Shown: positions 1 through 5,143 of the stretch, piece by piece | How the letters are laid out: each line of letters opens with the position of its first letter | Position numbering within the stretch: the stretch's first letter is position 1 | NCBI GenBank assembly: GCA_016744555.1 | Contig: JADGED010000140.1 | Location: 434-6,358 of the forward strand | DNA length: 5,925 nucleotides | Reading direction: 5' to 3' | From: Desulfuromonadaceae bacterium | GTDB taxonomy: Bacteria > Desulfobacterota > Desulfuromonadia > Desulfuromonadales > Geopsychrobacteraceae | Made by a program: the position numbers and the translations under genes | The notes under the pieces: model-generated | Databases searched by the model: none | What the model was told of the DNA's origin: nothing | Seen by the model: the letters and a program-made list of their open reading frames with translations, nothing else

Positions 1-110
1 AAATTAACACCTAATATTCCATTTGGATTTTCACTTCTAATTTTGCGAATTTCATTTTTCAATTCTTTAAAGTTTTCACCCATAGGCTCTTTTTTAAAGT
101 TTTTATTCAT
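1..110 (-). CDS. Unidentified protein, N-terminal part only (runs off the window)
   Basis: An open frame starts with ATG at 108-110 on the minus strand and continues for 36 codons to the window edge without a stop. It begins MNKNFKKEPMGENFKELKNE and continues with charged, Lys/Glu/Asn-rich residues ending near NPNGILGVN. No signal peptide or membrane segment is visible. A purine-rich stretch (GGAAAGTGAG) lies 6-15 bases upstream of the ATG and could serve as ribosome binding site. The start is only 18 bases after the stop of the upstream reading frame, so the two were probably co-transcribed. GC content here is only about 24%, far below the rest of the window. I do not recognise the family, and the fragment is too short to assign a role. 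That it is a real gene is inferred from spacing and the open frame. Confidence 0.45.
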   Translation of the reverse strand, partial: MNKNFKKEPMGENFKELKNEIRKIRSENPNGILGVN

Positions 111-128
111 TTTTTACTCACTTTCCGA

Positions 129-311
129 TTATAAGTCAATTGACAATTGAAGGCCTACAAAGATCTTTCTAGGATTCATGAACATGTAAGCTGTGTTTGC
201 AGGATTATCAATATAAGCATTGCTTTCAATTACCTGAGTGACTTCGTTATCGCTAACATCGAAAATAACACCGTTTTCAGTTCTAGACCAAGAAGCAGTT
301 TCTTCAACATA
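129..311 (-). pseudogene. Probable 3' remnant of a TonB-dependent outer-membrane receptor gene, fused in frame to mltG
   Basis: After residue 247 of the fused frame the sequence no longer matches MltG. The last 60 residues contain Asn/Thr-rich loops, NAYIDNPANTAYMFMNPRK and a final alternating strand (IFVGLQLSI) just before the stop. Receptor barrels of the TonB-dependent family typically end this way, with an N-P-R turn and a last beta-strand of ten or so residues. The usual C-terminal aromatic residue is not terminal here; the end is Ile-Asp-Leu. The segment has about 35% GC against about 45% in the mltG part, and includes an AGA arginine codon and T-ending codons. I infer that the rest of the receptor gene is missing and that only its tail remains. 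The assignment rests on pattern recognition of the last strand, so another beta-barrel family is possible. Confidence 0.5.
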
Positions 312-1052
312 GTAAATAACGGTAGGATCAGTTTGTAACGGAATCCTCCGTTCCAAGCGATTGTGAAATACCGATGAGATCAATGGCATTTCATCGACAA
401 TACCAGTCTCTTTTTCTATTATCGATGCCAATGTTAACCACTGATGCAAAGACAGTCCATGCATTTTAGCCTGTTGCTTCAATTCACTATCAATATGCCG
501 GCGCAATTGTGTCACCATCATCTTTAACAACGCTTTTTCCGAAATTCCGGGGGCAAATAGATAGGTTTCAGGAAATAGGTAACCTTCTAAGCTGGCGGCC
601 TCGACTCCCAAAGAATCGATAAACGTTTGATCCCTTACCAATGCCTCGAGAGCGGCTTTCTTCCCAAAGCCCTGCGCAGCTATCCGCTCAATAATCTGCA
701 CCAAGGCAAATCCTTCCGGGATAGTTAAACTTACTTTTTCAACATCACCTGCAATTAAACGGCGAAGGACCTCTCTTGGAGTCGCAGGTTCGCTAAAAAG
801 ATAATTACCCGCCTGAATTTGACCGCCTTGCTGTTGTAACCGAGCCAATAGTTTCATGACTAAAGCATTACGAACTACACCCCGTTGCTCTAAATCCACC
901 GCAACACTACTGAGGCCACTTCCAGCTCGAACCTTAATTTGAACTGGTGCCGTTAACTCAAGCGGAACTGCTATTTGAATATAAACGAGAAGGGCAACTA
1001 CTGGTGTGGCCAGAATAGCCAGAGATGCCAACCATAAAGAATATTTACGCAT
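129..1052 (-). CDS. mltG: MltG-type endolytic murein transglycosylase with a replaced C-terminus (chimeric frame)
   Basis: MltG cleaves nascent peptidoglycan glycan strands in the inner membrane and sets strand length. Residues 6-28 form an N-terminal membrane anchor. Residues about 36-105 are the LysM-like subdomain (AGNYLFSEPATPREVL is typical). Residues about 105-247 are the YceG catalytic core, including EGYLFPETY (156-164), the catalytic Glu at about 213 in ASIIEKET, and the LQTDPTVIY stretch (239-247). The family normally continues for about 85-100 residues with a PYNTY..GLPP.PI.NPG block and a YFV...H.F block. Both are absent. Residues 248-307 instead resemble the end of a TonB-dependent receptor (NPANTAYMFMNP, then an alternating hydrophobic strand). 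The protein is probably an inactive or altered transglycosylase, or the frame is an artefact of a chimeric join. The ATG lies 8 bases after the plsY stop, with a GAAAG site overlapping that stop. The catalytic Glu is present, but part of the active-site cleft must be missing. Confidence 0.85.
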   Translation of the reverse strand: MRKYSLWLASLAILATPVVALLVYIQIAVPLELTAPVQIKVRAGSGLSSVAVDLEQRGVVRNALVMKLLARLQQQGGQIQAGNYLFSEPATPREVLRRLIAGDVEKVSLTIPEGFALVQIIERIAAQGFGKKAALEALVRDQTFIDSLGVEAASLEGYLFPETYLFAPGISEKALLKMMVTQLRRHIDSELKQQAKMHGLSLHQWLTLASIIEKETGIVDEMPLISSVFHNRLERRIPLQTDPTVIYYVEETASWSRTENGVIFDVSDNEVTQVIESNAYIDNPANTAYMFMNPRKIFVGLQLSIDL

Positions 1053-1060
1053 AGTTACTT

Positions 1061-1648
1061 TCAGATATTAAATTTATTTTCGCTACCATTGCGTAAACGT
1101 TCTATATTGGCACTGTGCTTCCAAATTACCAACACAGCAATAATAAAGGTCGCCACAACATAGGGGACAGAGCTCTCAAAGAAAAACACCAATAGCGGTA
1201 CACTTGCCGCAGCGGAAATTGATGCCAATGAGATATAGCGCCACTTCCACAAAATAACTCCAAAAATGCCTAGTAAGCACAATACCGACATTGGTGACAA
1301 CACCAAGAATATTCCCAGCGCAGTAGCAACTCCTTTTCCACCCTTAAAACCTAAGTAAACAGGATAACAATGGCCAATAAATGCTGCTAGTGCCACCATT
1401 GCAATTCCAATTTCTGTAAGCGAAAAACCATATTGGCCAATTAGCAAAGGGATAACCCCTTTTAGGCAATCACCAACTAGAGTTATAAGACCAAGCTTGC
1501 GGCCTGCAACCCGATAGACGTTTGTAGCTCCAATGTTTCCGCTACCGGCACTACGAATATCCTCACCGCCAACTAAGCGAGTCAGTATTACCCCTGTCGG
1601 GATTGCGCCAATCAGGTAGGCAGCCAGGATCAATATGTATAATGTCAT
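1061..1648 (-). CDS. plsY: Glycerol-3-phosphate acyltransferase PlsY
   Basis: PlsY is an inner-membrane enzyme that transfers the acyl group of acyl-phosphate to position 1 of glycerol 3-phosphate, the first step of phospholipid synthesis in bacteria that use PlsX/PlsY. At 195 residues it has the usual length. The three family motifs are present: GSGNIGATN (35-43), GFKGGKGVAT (100-109, the phosphate-binding loop) and H178..N181..RL..G.EN (to about 191). Hydrophobic segments at about 2-20, 52-70, 80-98, 112-132, 137-158 and 160-177 fit its multi-span topology. The ATG at 1646-1648 is preceded by GAAAG seven bases upstream. mltG starts 8 bases downstream, so the pair is an operon. The GNIGATN form resembles the deltaproteobacterial and Gram-positive branch more than enterobacterial YgiH. 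The gene looks intact. Confidence 0.96.
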   Translation of the reverse strand: MTLYILILAAYLIGAIPTGVILTRLVGGEDIRSAGSGNIGATNVYRVAGRKLGLITLVGDCLKGVIPLLIGQYGFSLTEIGIAMVALAAFIGHCYPVYLGFKGGKGVATALGIFLVLSPMSVLCLLGIFGVILWKWRYISLASISAAASVPLLVFFFESSVPYVVATFIIAVLVIWKHSANIERLRNGSENKFNI

Positions 1649-1696
1649 AAAATTTCTTTCAAAAATTGAACACTAAAAATAATTGCGGCTAAATTT

Positions 1697-1880
1697 TTTA
1701 CCACTGAAGCACTGTGGCACAGAGAAGGTCAAAGCCACAGCTTTTGCCTACAGCCCATACTCAATTCTTCCAGAAGGATAGGGAGACATTTAACTTTAAA
1801 AGAATTTAGCGCTTTGCTTTAACTCCAAAAGCTTCTGCGTTTAAGCCTTTCCTCAGAGTTCTCTGTGTCTCTGTGGTAAA
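1697..1880. repeat. Degenerate inverted-repeat intergenic element (ACCACAGAGACACAGAG-type ends)
   Basis: Three nested complementary segments occur in the same order in the left and right halves: TTTACCAC (1697-1704) with GTGGTAAA (1873-1880), CACAGAGAA (1718-1726) with TTCTCTGTG (1859-1867), and AGCTTTTG (1739-1746) with CAAAAGCT (1826-1833). Between them the arms have diverged by substitutions and small gaps, so this is an old inverted repeat of about 184 bases and not a perfect hairpin. The right end, read on the minus strand, is TTTACCACAGAGACACAGAG. I recall similar tracts recurring between genes in environmental bacterial genomes, but cannot confirm that here. It lies between the end of the Fe-S scaffold gene and the start of plsY, contains no convincing reading frame, and could fold in the transcript reading through from the scaffold gene. 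Confidence 0.6.
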
Positions 1881-1894
1881 CTTACTAATGCTTA

Positions 1895-2272
1895 TTACCC
1901 TTTTTTCAATGCCGATTTGCGGTATTCATTTATCGCTCCACGTAAAGCACCTGCAGCTAAATTCGAACAGTGCTCCTTCTCATCTGGCAGCCCACCTAAA
2001 GCTTTTGCTATCGCCTTATCAGTTATTTTCAAAGCCTCATTTAAAGTTTTACCCATTGCCATTTCACTGGCAATTGATGAGGTTGCAACAGCAGCACCAC
2101 AACCATAAATTTTATATTTTATATCGACGATTTTATCTTTATTTATTTTCAAGCACAGCAACAACGTATCACCACAACCGGGATCTCCAACCTGGACAAC
2201 TACAGATGGTTCTTCAATGGTGCCAACATTGCGTGGGTTATTAAAATGATCCATCACTTTTTCGGTATACAC
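1895..2272 (-). CDS. NifU/IscU-like iron-sulfur cluster assembly scaffold
   Basis: This is a scaffold on which Fe-S clusters are built, from sulfur supplied by a cysteine desulfurase, before transfer to apoproteins; it is cytoplasmic. At 125 residues it covers the whole IscU/NifU N-terminal domain and nothing more. All ligands are present: Cys33 in GDPGCGD with Asp35, Cys58 in YGCGAAVATSS, and Cys102 in KEHCSNLA with His101 and Lys99. The opening MYTEKVMDHFNNPRNVG is classic for the family. The start is GTG at 2270-2272, set by an AAAGGA site about 9 bases upstream and by the position of the conserved Tyr-x-x-x-Val-Met-Asp-His motif. No desulfurase, ferredoxin or iscA gene is adjacent, so it is a single-gene unit here. 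Either iscU or nifU could be its name, so no symbol is given. Confidence 0.94.
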   Translation of the reverse strand: MYTEKVMDHFNNPRNVGTIEEPSVVVQVGDPGCGDTLLLCLKINKDKIVDIKYKIYGCGAAVATSSIASEMAMGKTLNEALKITDKAIAKALGGLPDEKEHCSNLAAGALRGAINEYRKSALKKG

Positions 2273-2330
2273 GGCCCTAATCCTTTTCTTACTTAATAAT
2301 GATTGAACTGCTATGATTTCGAAACGTGGT

Positions 2331-2359
2331 AGTGTACTGCTGCTGAATCTTCAGGGCAA
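2331..2359 (-). promoter_or_regulatory. Possible promoter of the Fe-S scaffold gene
   Basis: Read on the minus strand, TTGCCC (2354-2359) and TACACT (2331-2336) stand 17 bases apart, each matching four of six consensus positions for a housekeeping sigma factor. Transcription would start near 2324, giving a leader of about 50 bases before the GTG start. No IscR-type site is obvious in the gap. The match is modest and could be chance. Confidence 0.25.
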
Positions 2360-2385
2360 ATATAAATTACTAACTAATCTTGGTT

Positions 2386-2390
2386 AGGAG
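2386..2390 (+). promoter_or_regulatory. Strong ribosome binding site for the zinc-ribbon-like gene
   Basis: AGGAG stands 8 bases before the ATG at 2399-2401, an optimal Shine-Dalgarno arrangement. This fixes the start of the downstream frame and is the main argument that this unfamiliar gene is real. Confidence 0.7.
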
Positions 2391-2398
2391 ATAAATCG

Positions 2399-2830
2399 AT
2401 GTCAATTCCCACCACCACCCTTGAGTTTTGCAGTGAACCTGTCGACCTCCACTGCCCAGTTTGTGGACAAATTATTTTTCAACAAGGAACACTACAACAA
2501 TGTTGTGAACATGTAATTTTTGTCGCCGACTCTGCTGCTCAAAATTGGTCATGGCAGCAATTACAATTCACTCCTGCATTTGATAAAGAAATAGACAAAA
2601 AATACGCCGAGTCTGTCGTAAATGGTTTTTATGGTGCTAAAAAAGACTATCTTGAAACCATTAATGCCGATACTGCTGCCACCATAGCGGCCACTATCAT
2701 TTCTCGAAAAACTGTAATTATGCTCTCCATATCGACAACTGATATTGGCTGCGGCGGTATGTTTAATGGCACTATTTATGCCATTTTCGACTATTTACCC
2801 CAAAAACAAATCATAGCCACATTTTACTAA
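2399..2830 (+). CDS. Uncharacterised protein with an N-terminal zinc-ribbon-like cluster
   Basis: I do not recognise this 143-residue protein as a named family. Near the N-terminus Cys19-Pro-Val-Cys22-Gly and Cys35-Cys36-Glu-His38 form a CxxC...CxxH pattern that could bind one zinc ion. It is followed by HVIFVADS and a Trp-rich stretch (NWSWQQLQF), a layout I associate with small CPVCG..CxHxxF hypothetical proteins. The remainder (about 60-143) is a mixed soluble domain with no signal peptide or membrane span, and includes a GCGG motif near 118-121. The start is set by a strong AGGAG site 8 bases upstream. The last 36 bases overlap, tail to tail, the end of the permease gene on the other strand, in codon-aligned antisense register. 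It appears to be a single-gene unit, divergent from the Fe-S scaffold gene. Metal binding is inferred from the Cys/His spacing only. Confidence 0.75.
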   Translation: MSIPTTTLEFCSEPVDLHCPVCGQIIFQQGTLQQCCEHVIFVADSAAQNWSWQQLQFTPAFDKEIDKKYAESVVNGFYGAKKDYLETINADTAATIAATIISRKTVIMLSISTTDIGCGGMFNGTIYAIFDYLPQKQIIATFY

Positions 2831-3559
2831 TAGCAACAGCAAGACAAAACGAAATACGGGGATGACCACTTTATCAGCATTTTTGATTACCATACCGCTA
2901 CCTAACCAGTTACCACAAATAGAACCACTAATTGCGACTACAGCCACGGGCCAAAAGATTTTGCCTTGAATCAAGAAATAGATAAATGCCGAAACATTTG
3001 AAGCGTAATTAACAATCCGAGCGTTGGCGCTTGCTTCACGACTACTCATATGAAGTAACAACATAAATGCCAATAACAAGAAAGTTCCGGTTCCGGGTCC
3101 AAAAATTCCATCATAACCGCCAAGAAATAACCCCAAAAAAGTTGCACGGCTAATCACTTGGAGTCGATTCAATTGTGGTTTTACTGTTACGGCCTGCATG
3201 TAACGGGCTTGCAAGGTAAAAAGTATTGGAATTACGACTAGCAAAAGGATAAAAATTGAATTACGCGATAAGTAGGTAGCGAGGGAAGCCCCTATTGCAG
3301 AACCAATCAATGCGGCAACAATTGCAAAAATTACCGTTTCCCAGATAATCGTACGATTTTTCACATAACGGAAAACAGCGAATGTTGTTCCGCTCGAACT
3401 AACGCACTTGTTCGTCCCAAGAATCAAGTCAGCCGGCATACCCAAAGCAAGATAGGTCGGCACAGAAATAAGCCCACCACCACCAGCAATTGAGTCGATA
3501 AAGCCTGAAAACCCAATTAGCAAAAACACACTAATATATTGCCAAAATTCAATTTCCAT
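2795..3559 (-). CDS. TauE/SafE (TSUP) family membrane permease
   Basis: This is an inner-membrane protein of the TauE/SafE family (YfcA-like), whose members are proposed or shown to move sulfur-containing or organic anions such as sulfoacetate, sulfite or thiosulfate. At 254 residues it has the usual length, with about seven to eight hydrophobic segments arranged in two halves. Family signatures are present: GFIDSIAGGGGLISVP (about 19-34), LGTNK (47-51) in the first half, and GGYDGIFGPGTGTF (147-160) followed by A.ARIVNYASN (about 178-188) in the second. The ATG at 3557-3559 has only a distant GAGG site, 13 bases upstream. No sulfur-metabolism gene is adjacent, so the substrate cannot be inferred. 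A good promoter and a palindrome lie in the leader. Its 3' end overlaps the convergent zinc-ribbon-like gene by 36 bases. Confidence 0.93.
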   Translation of the reverse strand: MEIEFWQYISVFLLIGFSGFIDSIAGGGGLISVPTYLALGMPADLILGTNKCVSSSGTTFAVFRYVKNRTIIWETVIFAIVAALIGSAIGASLATYLSRNSIFILLLVVIPILFTLQARYMQAVTVKPQLNRLQVISRATFLGLFLGGYDGIFGPGTGTFLLLAFMLLLHMSSREASANARIVNYASNVSAFIYFLIQGKIFWPVAVVAISGSICGNWLGSGMVIKNADKVVIPVFRFVLLLLLVKCGYDLFLG

Positions 3560-3613
3560 TAGTATAGGTTTGCCTCACTTTACAATCTGTTTCAGTCGTA
3601 ACCTTGCTTCAAT

Positions 3614-3626
3614 ACTTGAATCAAGT
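3614..3626. promoter_or_regulatory. Palindromic operator candidate at the permease transcription start
   Basis: ACTTGAATCAAGT is a perfect 13-base palindrome (one central base). A further TTCAA...TTGAA pair (3608-3620) overlaps it. Its position coincides with the start site expected from the promoter at 3631-3659, where a bound repressor would block transcription of the permease gene. Which protein would bind is unknown; the AraC-type regulator in this window is not expected to favour a palindrome. Confidence 0.35.
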
Positions 3627-3630
3627 TCGC

Positions 3631-3659
3631 ATTATCATGCTCTCACATATGCAACTCAA
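3631..3659 (-). promoter_or_regulatory. Probable promoter of the TauE/SafE permease gene
   Basis: On the minus strand TTGAGT (3654-3659) and GATAAT (3631-3636) are separated by exactly 17 bases, matching the -35 and -10 consensus at four and five of six positions. Transcription would start near 3624, leaving a leader of about 65 bases before the ATG at 3559. This is the best promoter match in the window. Confidence 0.5.
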
Positions 3660-3720
3660 AAGTTAATTTACTTTATTTATATGTAAGCCACTTACGTAGT
3701 TTAGTACTTATTTTTATCGG

Positions 3721-3750
3721 TTTACACTCCTATTTTGAGCATTCTATTGT
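3721..3750 (+). promoter_or_regulatory. Possible promoter for the small membrane protein and regulator genes
   Basis: TTTACA (3721-3726, five of six) and TATTGT (3745-3750, four of six) stand 18 bases apart. Alternatives with TATATT (3755-3760) exist in the same AT-rich tract, so the exact site is uncertain. The leader would be about 80 bases long. Confidence 0.25.
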
Positions 3751-3837
3751 ATTATATATTTTATTCCTTTATAAATTTTGCAATATGGTATTTACAGTTC
3801 CTATTTTTTACACAAATTCTAAGAGTTAAAAATATTC

Positions 3838-4032
3838 ATGAGCAACAAAAATAAACCTGATAGTGTCTTTAAAGAGGCGTGGAACAACATGTCCTCAGAT
3901 TTCAATAACTTAATACCGAAACAAATTCACCCTGCTGGTGATAAAAAAAAATTTGTTTTATGGCTATTTGTACTTGAGCTTATAGGGCTTGGCGTCGCAA
4001 GTTGGTTCGGATATAGCTGGTGGATTAAATGA
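3838..4032 (+). CDS. Small single-span membrane protein of unknown function
   Basis: This 64-residue protein has a polar N-terminal half (MSNKNKPDSVFKEAWNNMSS, then DFNNLIPKQIHP), a lysine cluster DKKK (35-38) and one hydrophobic segment at about 39-61 ending in SWWIK. The positive charges before the span suggest the N-terminus stays in the cytoplasm. I do not recognise the family; it superficially resembles small one-span proteins of the DUF2970 kind but lacks features I could match. The ribosome site is weak: AAGAG about 12 bases before the ATG. It lies 55 bases upstream of the GlxA-type regulator on the same strand with no terminator between, so the two are probably co-transcribed. That the gene is real rests on the soluble-plus-span design, its charge pattern and its placement. 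Confidence 0.7.
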   Translation: MSNKNKPDSVFKEAWNNMSSDFNNLIPKQIHPAGDKKKFVLWLFVLELIGLGVASWFGYSWWIK

Positions 4033-4087
4033 AATGTTTAACTCTGGATACATGGGTTAAGGTTTCAATAAATGGAAAGGGACGTAC

Positions 4088-5059
4088 ATGTTAAATGTTG
4101 CCATTTTGGCTTATGATAATTGTCTTCAATCAGGAATAGCTGGTATCCTCGATCTCCTGACTTTAGCAAACTGGGAACATAAGCGGTTGTCTAAAAATGC
4201 TAAAGCACTGTTTTGCCATTCTGAAATAATTACTATAGATGGTGAAGATATCACCTGCTTTAATGGCCAAAAAATTGTTGCTAATCGTAGTATTTCTACT
4301 TGTAATGATATTAACCTATTAATTGTTCCTGGGGTTATGGGTAGACCTGATCGACTATTAGAGCAAGTTGAATTGGTAGAATTTATTAAAACTCAGCATT
4401 CTAGTGGGACCATTGTTGCCAGTGCTTGCTCTGGAGCTTTTTTGCTTGCTGAAGCCGGAATCCTTAATAATAAAGAAGCTACAACCCATTGGCAGCTAGC
4501 AGAACGTTTCCGCTGGCGCTATCCAAAAGTGAATTTACAAATAGATAGATTGATTATTGATGGTGAAAATTATCTTTGTGCAGGCGGTACTGGCGCTCAC
4601 ATAGATCTAGCTGTCCACCTAATTGAAAAATTTGGTTCTAAACAGTTAGCAAAAGTTTGTGCCCGAATGATGATGATCGATGGCAAGGAGCGCAAACAGG
4701 CACCTTTTGTTAAATTTAAAGGCAACCGCGAACATATTGATGATCAAGTTCTGAAGGTACAGCGTTGGCTAGATAAGTATTATCGGAAAAAAGTTACGGT
4801 ACAAATGATGGTTAAACTCTCTGGTCTCAATGAGCGTACATTTTTACGCCGCTTCCGTCGTGCAACTGGGGTTTCACCGCTTGAATATTTACAAAAAATG
4901 CGCCTCGAGAGTGCAAAACAATTACTTATCAAAACCGACCATACATTAGACGCAATCACTAAAGCCGTAGGTTATCATGATTTAAGCTCTTTTCGGCGCT
5001 TATTTAGCAACGTCGTCGGTATTTCGCCCACTGTTTACCGCTCTCGGTTCCGCGAATAA
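4088..5059 (+). CDS. GlxA-type transcription regulator: DJ-1/PfpI-like domain plus AraC DNA-binding domain
   Basis: A cytoplasmic transcription factor of 323 residues. Residues 1 to about 195 form a DJ-1/PfpI (class I amidotransferase-like) sensor domain, with LLIVPGVMGRP (77-87), the nucleophile-elbow region ASACSGAFLLAEAGIL carrying Cys114, and ATTHWQLAERF (131-141). Residues about 220-320 are an AraC/XylS domain with two helix-turn-helix units, about 236-256 (VQMMVKLSGLNERTFLRRF) and about 286-306 (LDAITKAVGYHDLSSFRRLF), ending in the family's GISPTVYRSRF. Relatives regulate catabolism of small nitrogenous compounds such as arginine, carnitine or glycine betaine, but the ligand cannot be read from sequence. 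The ATG is preceded by GGAAAGGGA, 6 bases upstream. It follows the 64-residue membrane protein gene and is probably expressed with it. No catabolic target operon is adjacent. The gene looks intact. Confidence 0.94.
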   Translation: MLNVAILAYDNCLQSGIAGILDLLTLANWEHKRLSKNAKALFCHSEIITIDGEDITCFNGQKIVANRSISTCNDINLLIVPGVMGRPDRLLEQVELVEFIKTQHSSGTIVASACSGAFLLAEAGILNNKEATTHWQLAERFRWRYPKVNLQIDRLIIDGENYLCAGGTGAHIDLAVHLIEKFGSKQLAKVCARMMMIDGKERKQAPFVKFKGNREHIDDQVLKVQRWLDKYYRKKVTVQMMVKLSGLNERTFLRRFRRATGVSPLEYLQKMRLESAKQLLIKTDHTLDAITKAVGYHDLSSFRRLFSNVVGISPTVYRSRFRE

Positions 5060-5088
5060 AACAAACCTCACCACTCTATAAATCATAA

Positions 5089-5119
5089 GCAAAAAAAAGG
5101 CACCCCAAATGGGGTGCCT
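5089..5119 (-). terminator. Intrinsic terminator of the atp operon
   Basis: A perfect 9-bp stem (AGGCACCCC at 5098-5106 with GGGGTGCCT at 5111-5119) closes a 4-base loop. On the minus strand it is followed by a run of eight T (A run at 5091-5098 on the plus strand, one base shared with the stem). It begins about 25 bases after the atpC stop. On the plus strand there is no T run, so it is at best a weak terminator for the regulator gene converging from the other side. Confidence 0.93.
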
Positions 5120-5143
5120 AATGTAACATATTATCTTTAATTC

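Noticed and set aside
147..338. A plus-strand frame of 63 residues opposite the chimera junction.
   Set aside because: It is antisense to the fused gene, with no ribosome site or recognisable features; it does not explain the junction.
1917..2108. A second plus-strand frame of 63 residues inside the scaffold gene.
   Set aside because: It is an antisense shadow of conserved scaffold codons with no ribosome binding site.
1873..2244. A plus-strand frame of 123 residues.
   Set aside because: It lies antisense to the Fe-S scaffold gene, is rich in His, Leu and Gln as expected for antisense translation, and has no family-like features.
2303..2366. Promoter for the zinc-ribbon-like gene using TTGAAC (2303-2308) or TATAAA (2361-2366).
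   Set aside because: Neither element has a partner at 16-18 bases, so no promoter could be supported.
5098..5119. The hairpin as a terminator for the plus-strand regulator gene.
   Set aside because: On the plus strand it is followed by AATGTAAC and not by a T run, so the evidence supports only the minus-strand role.
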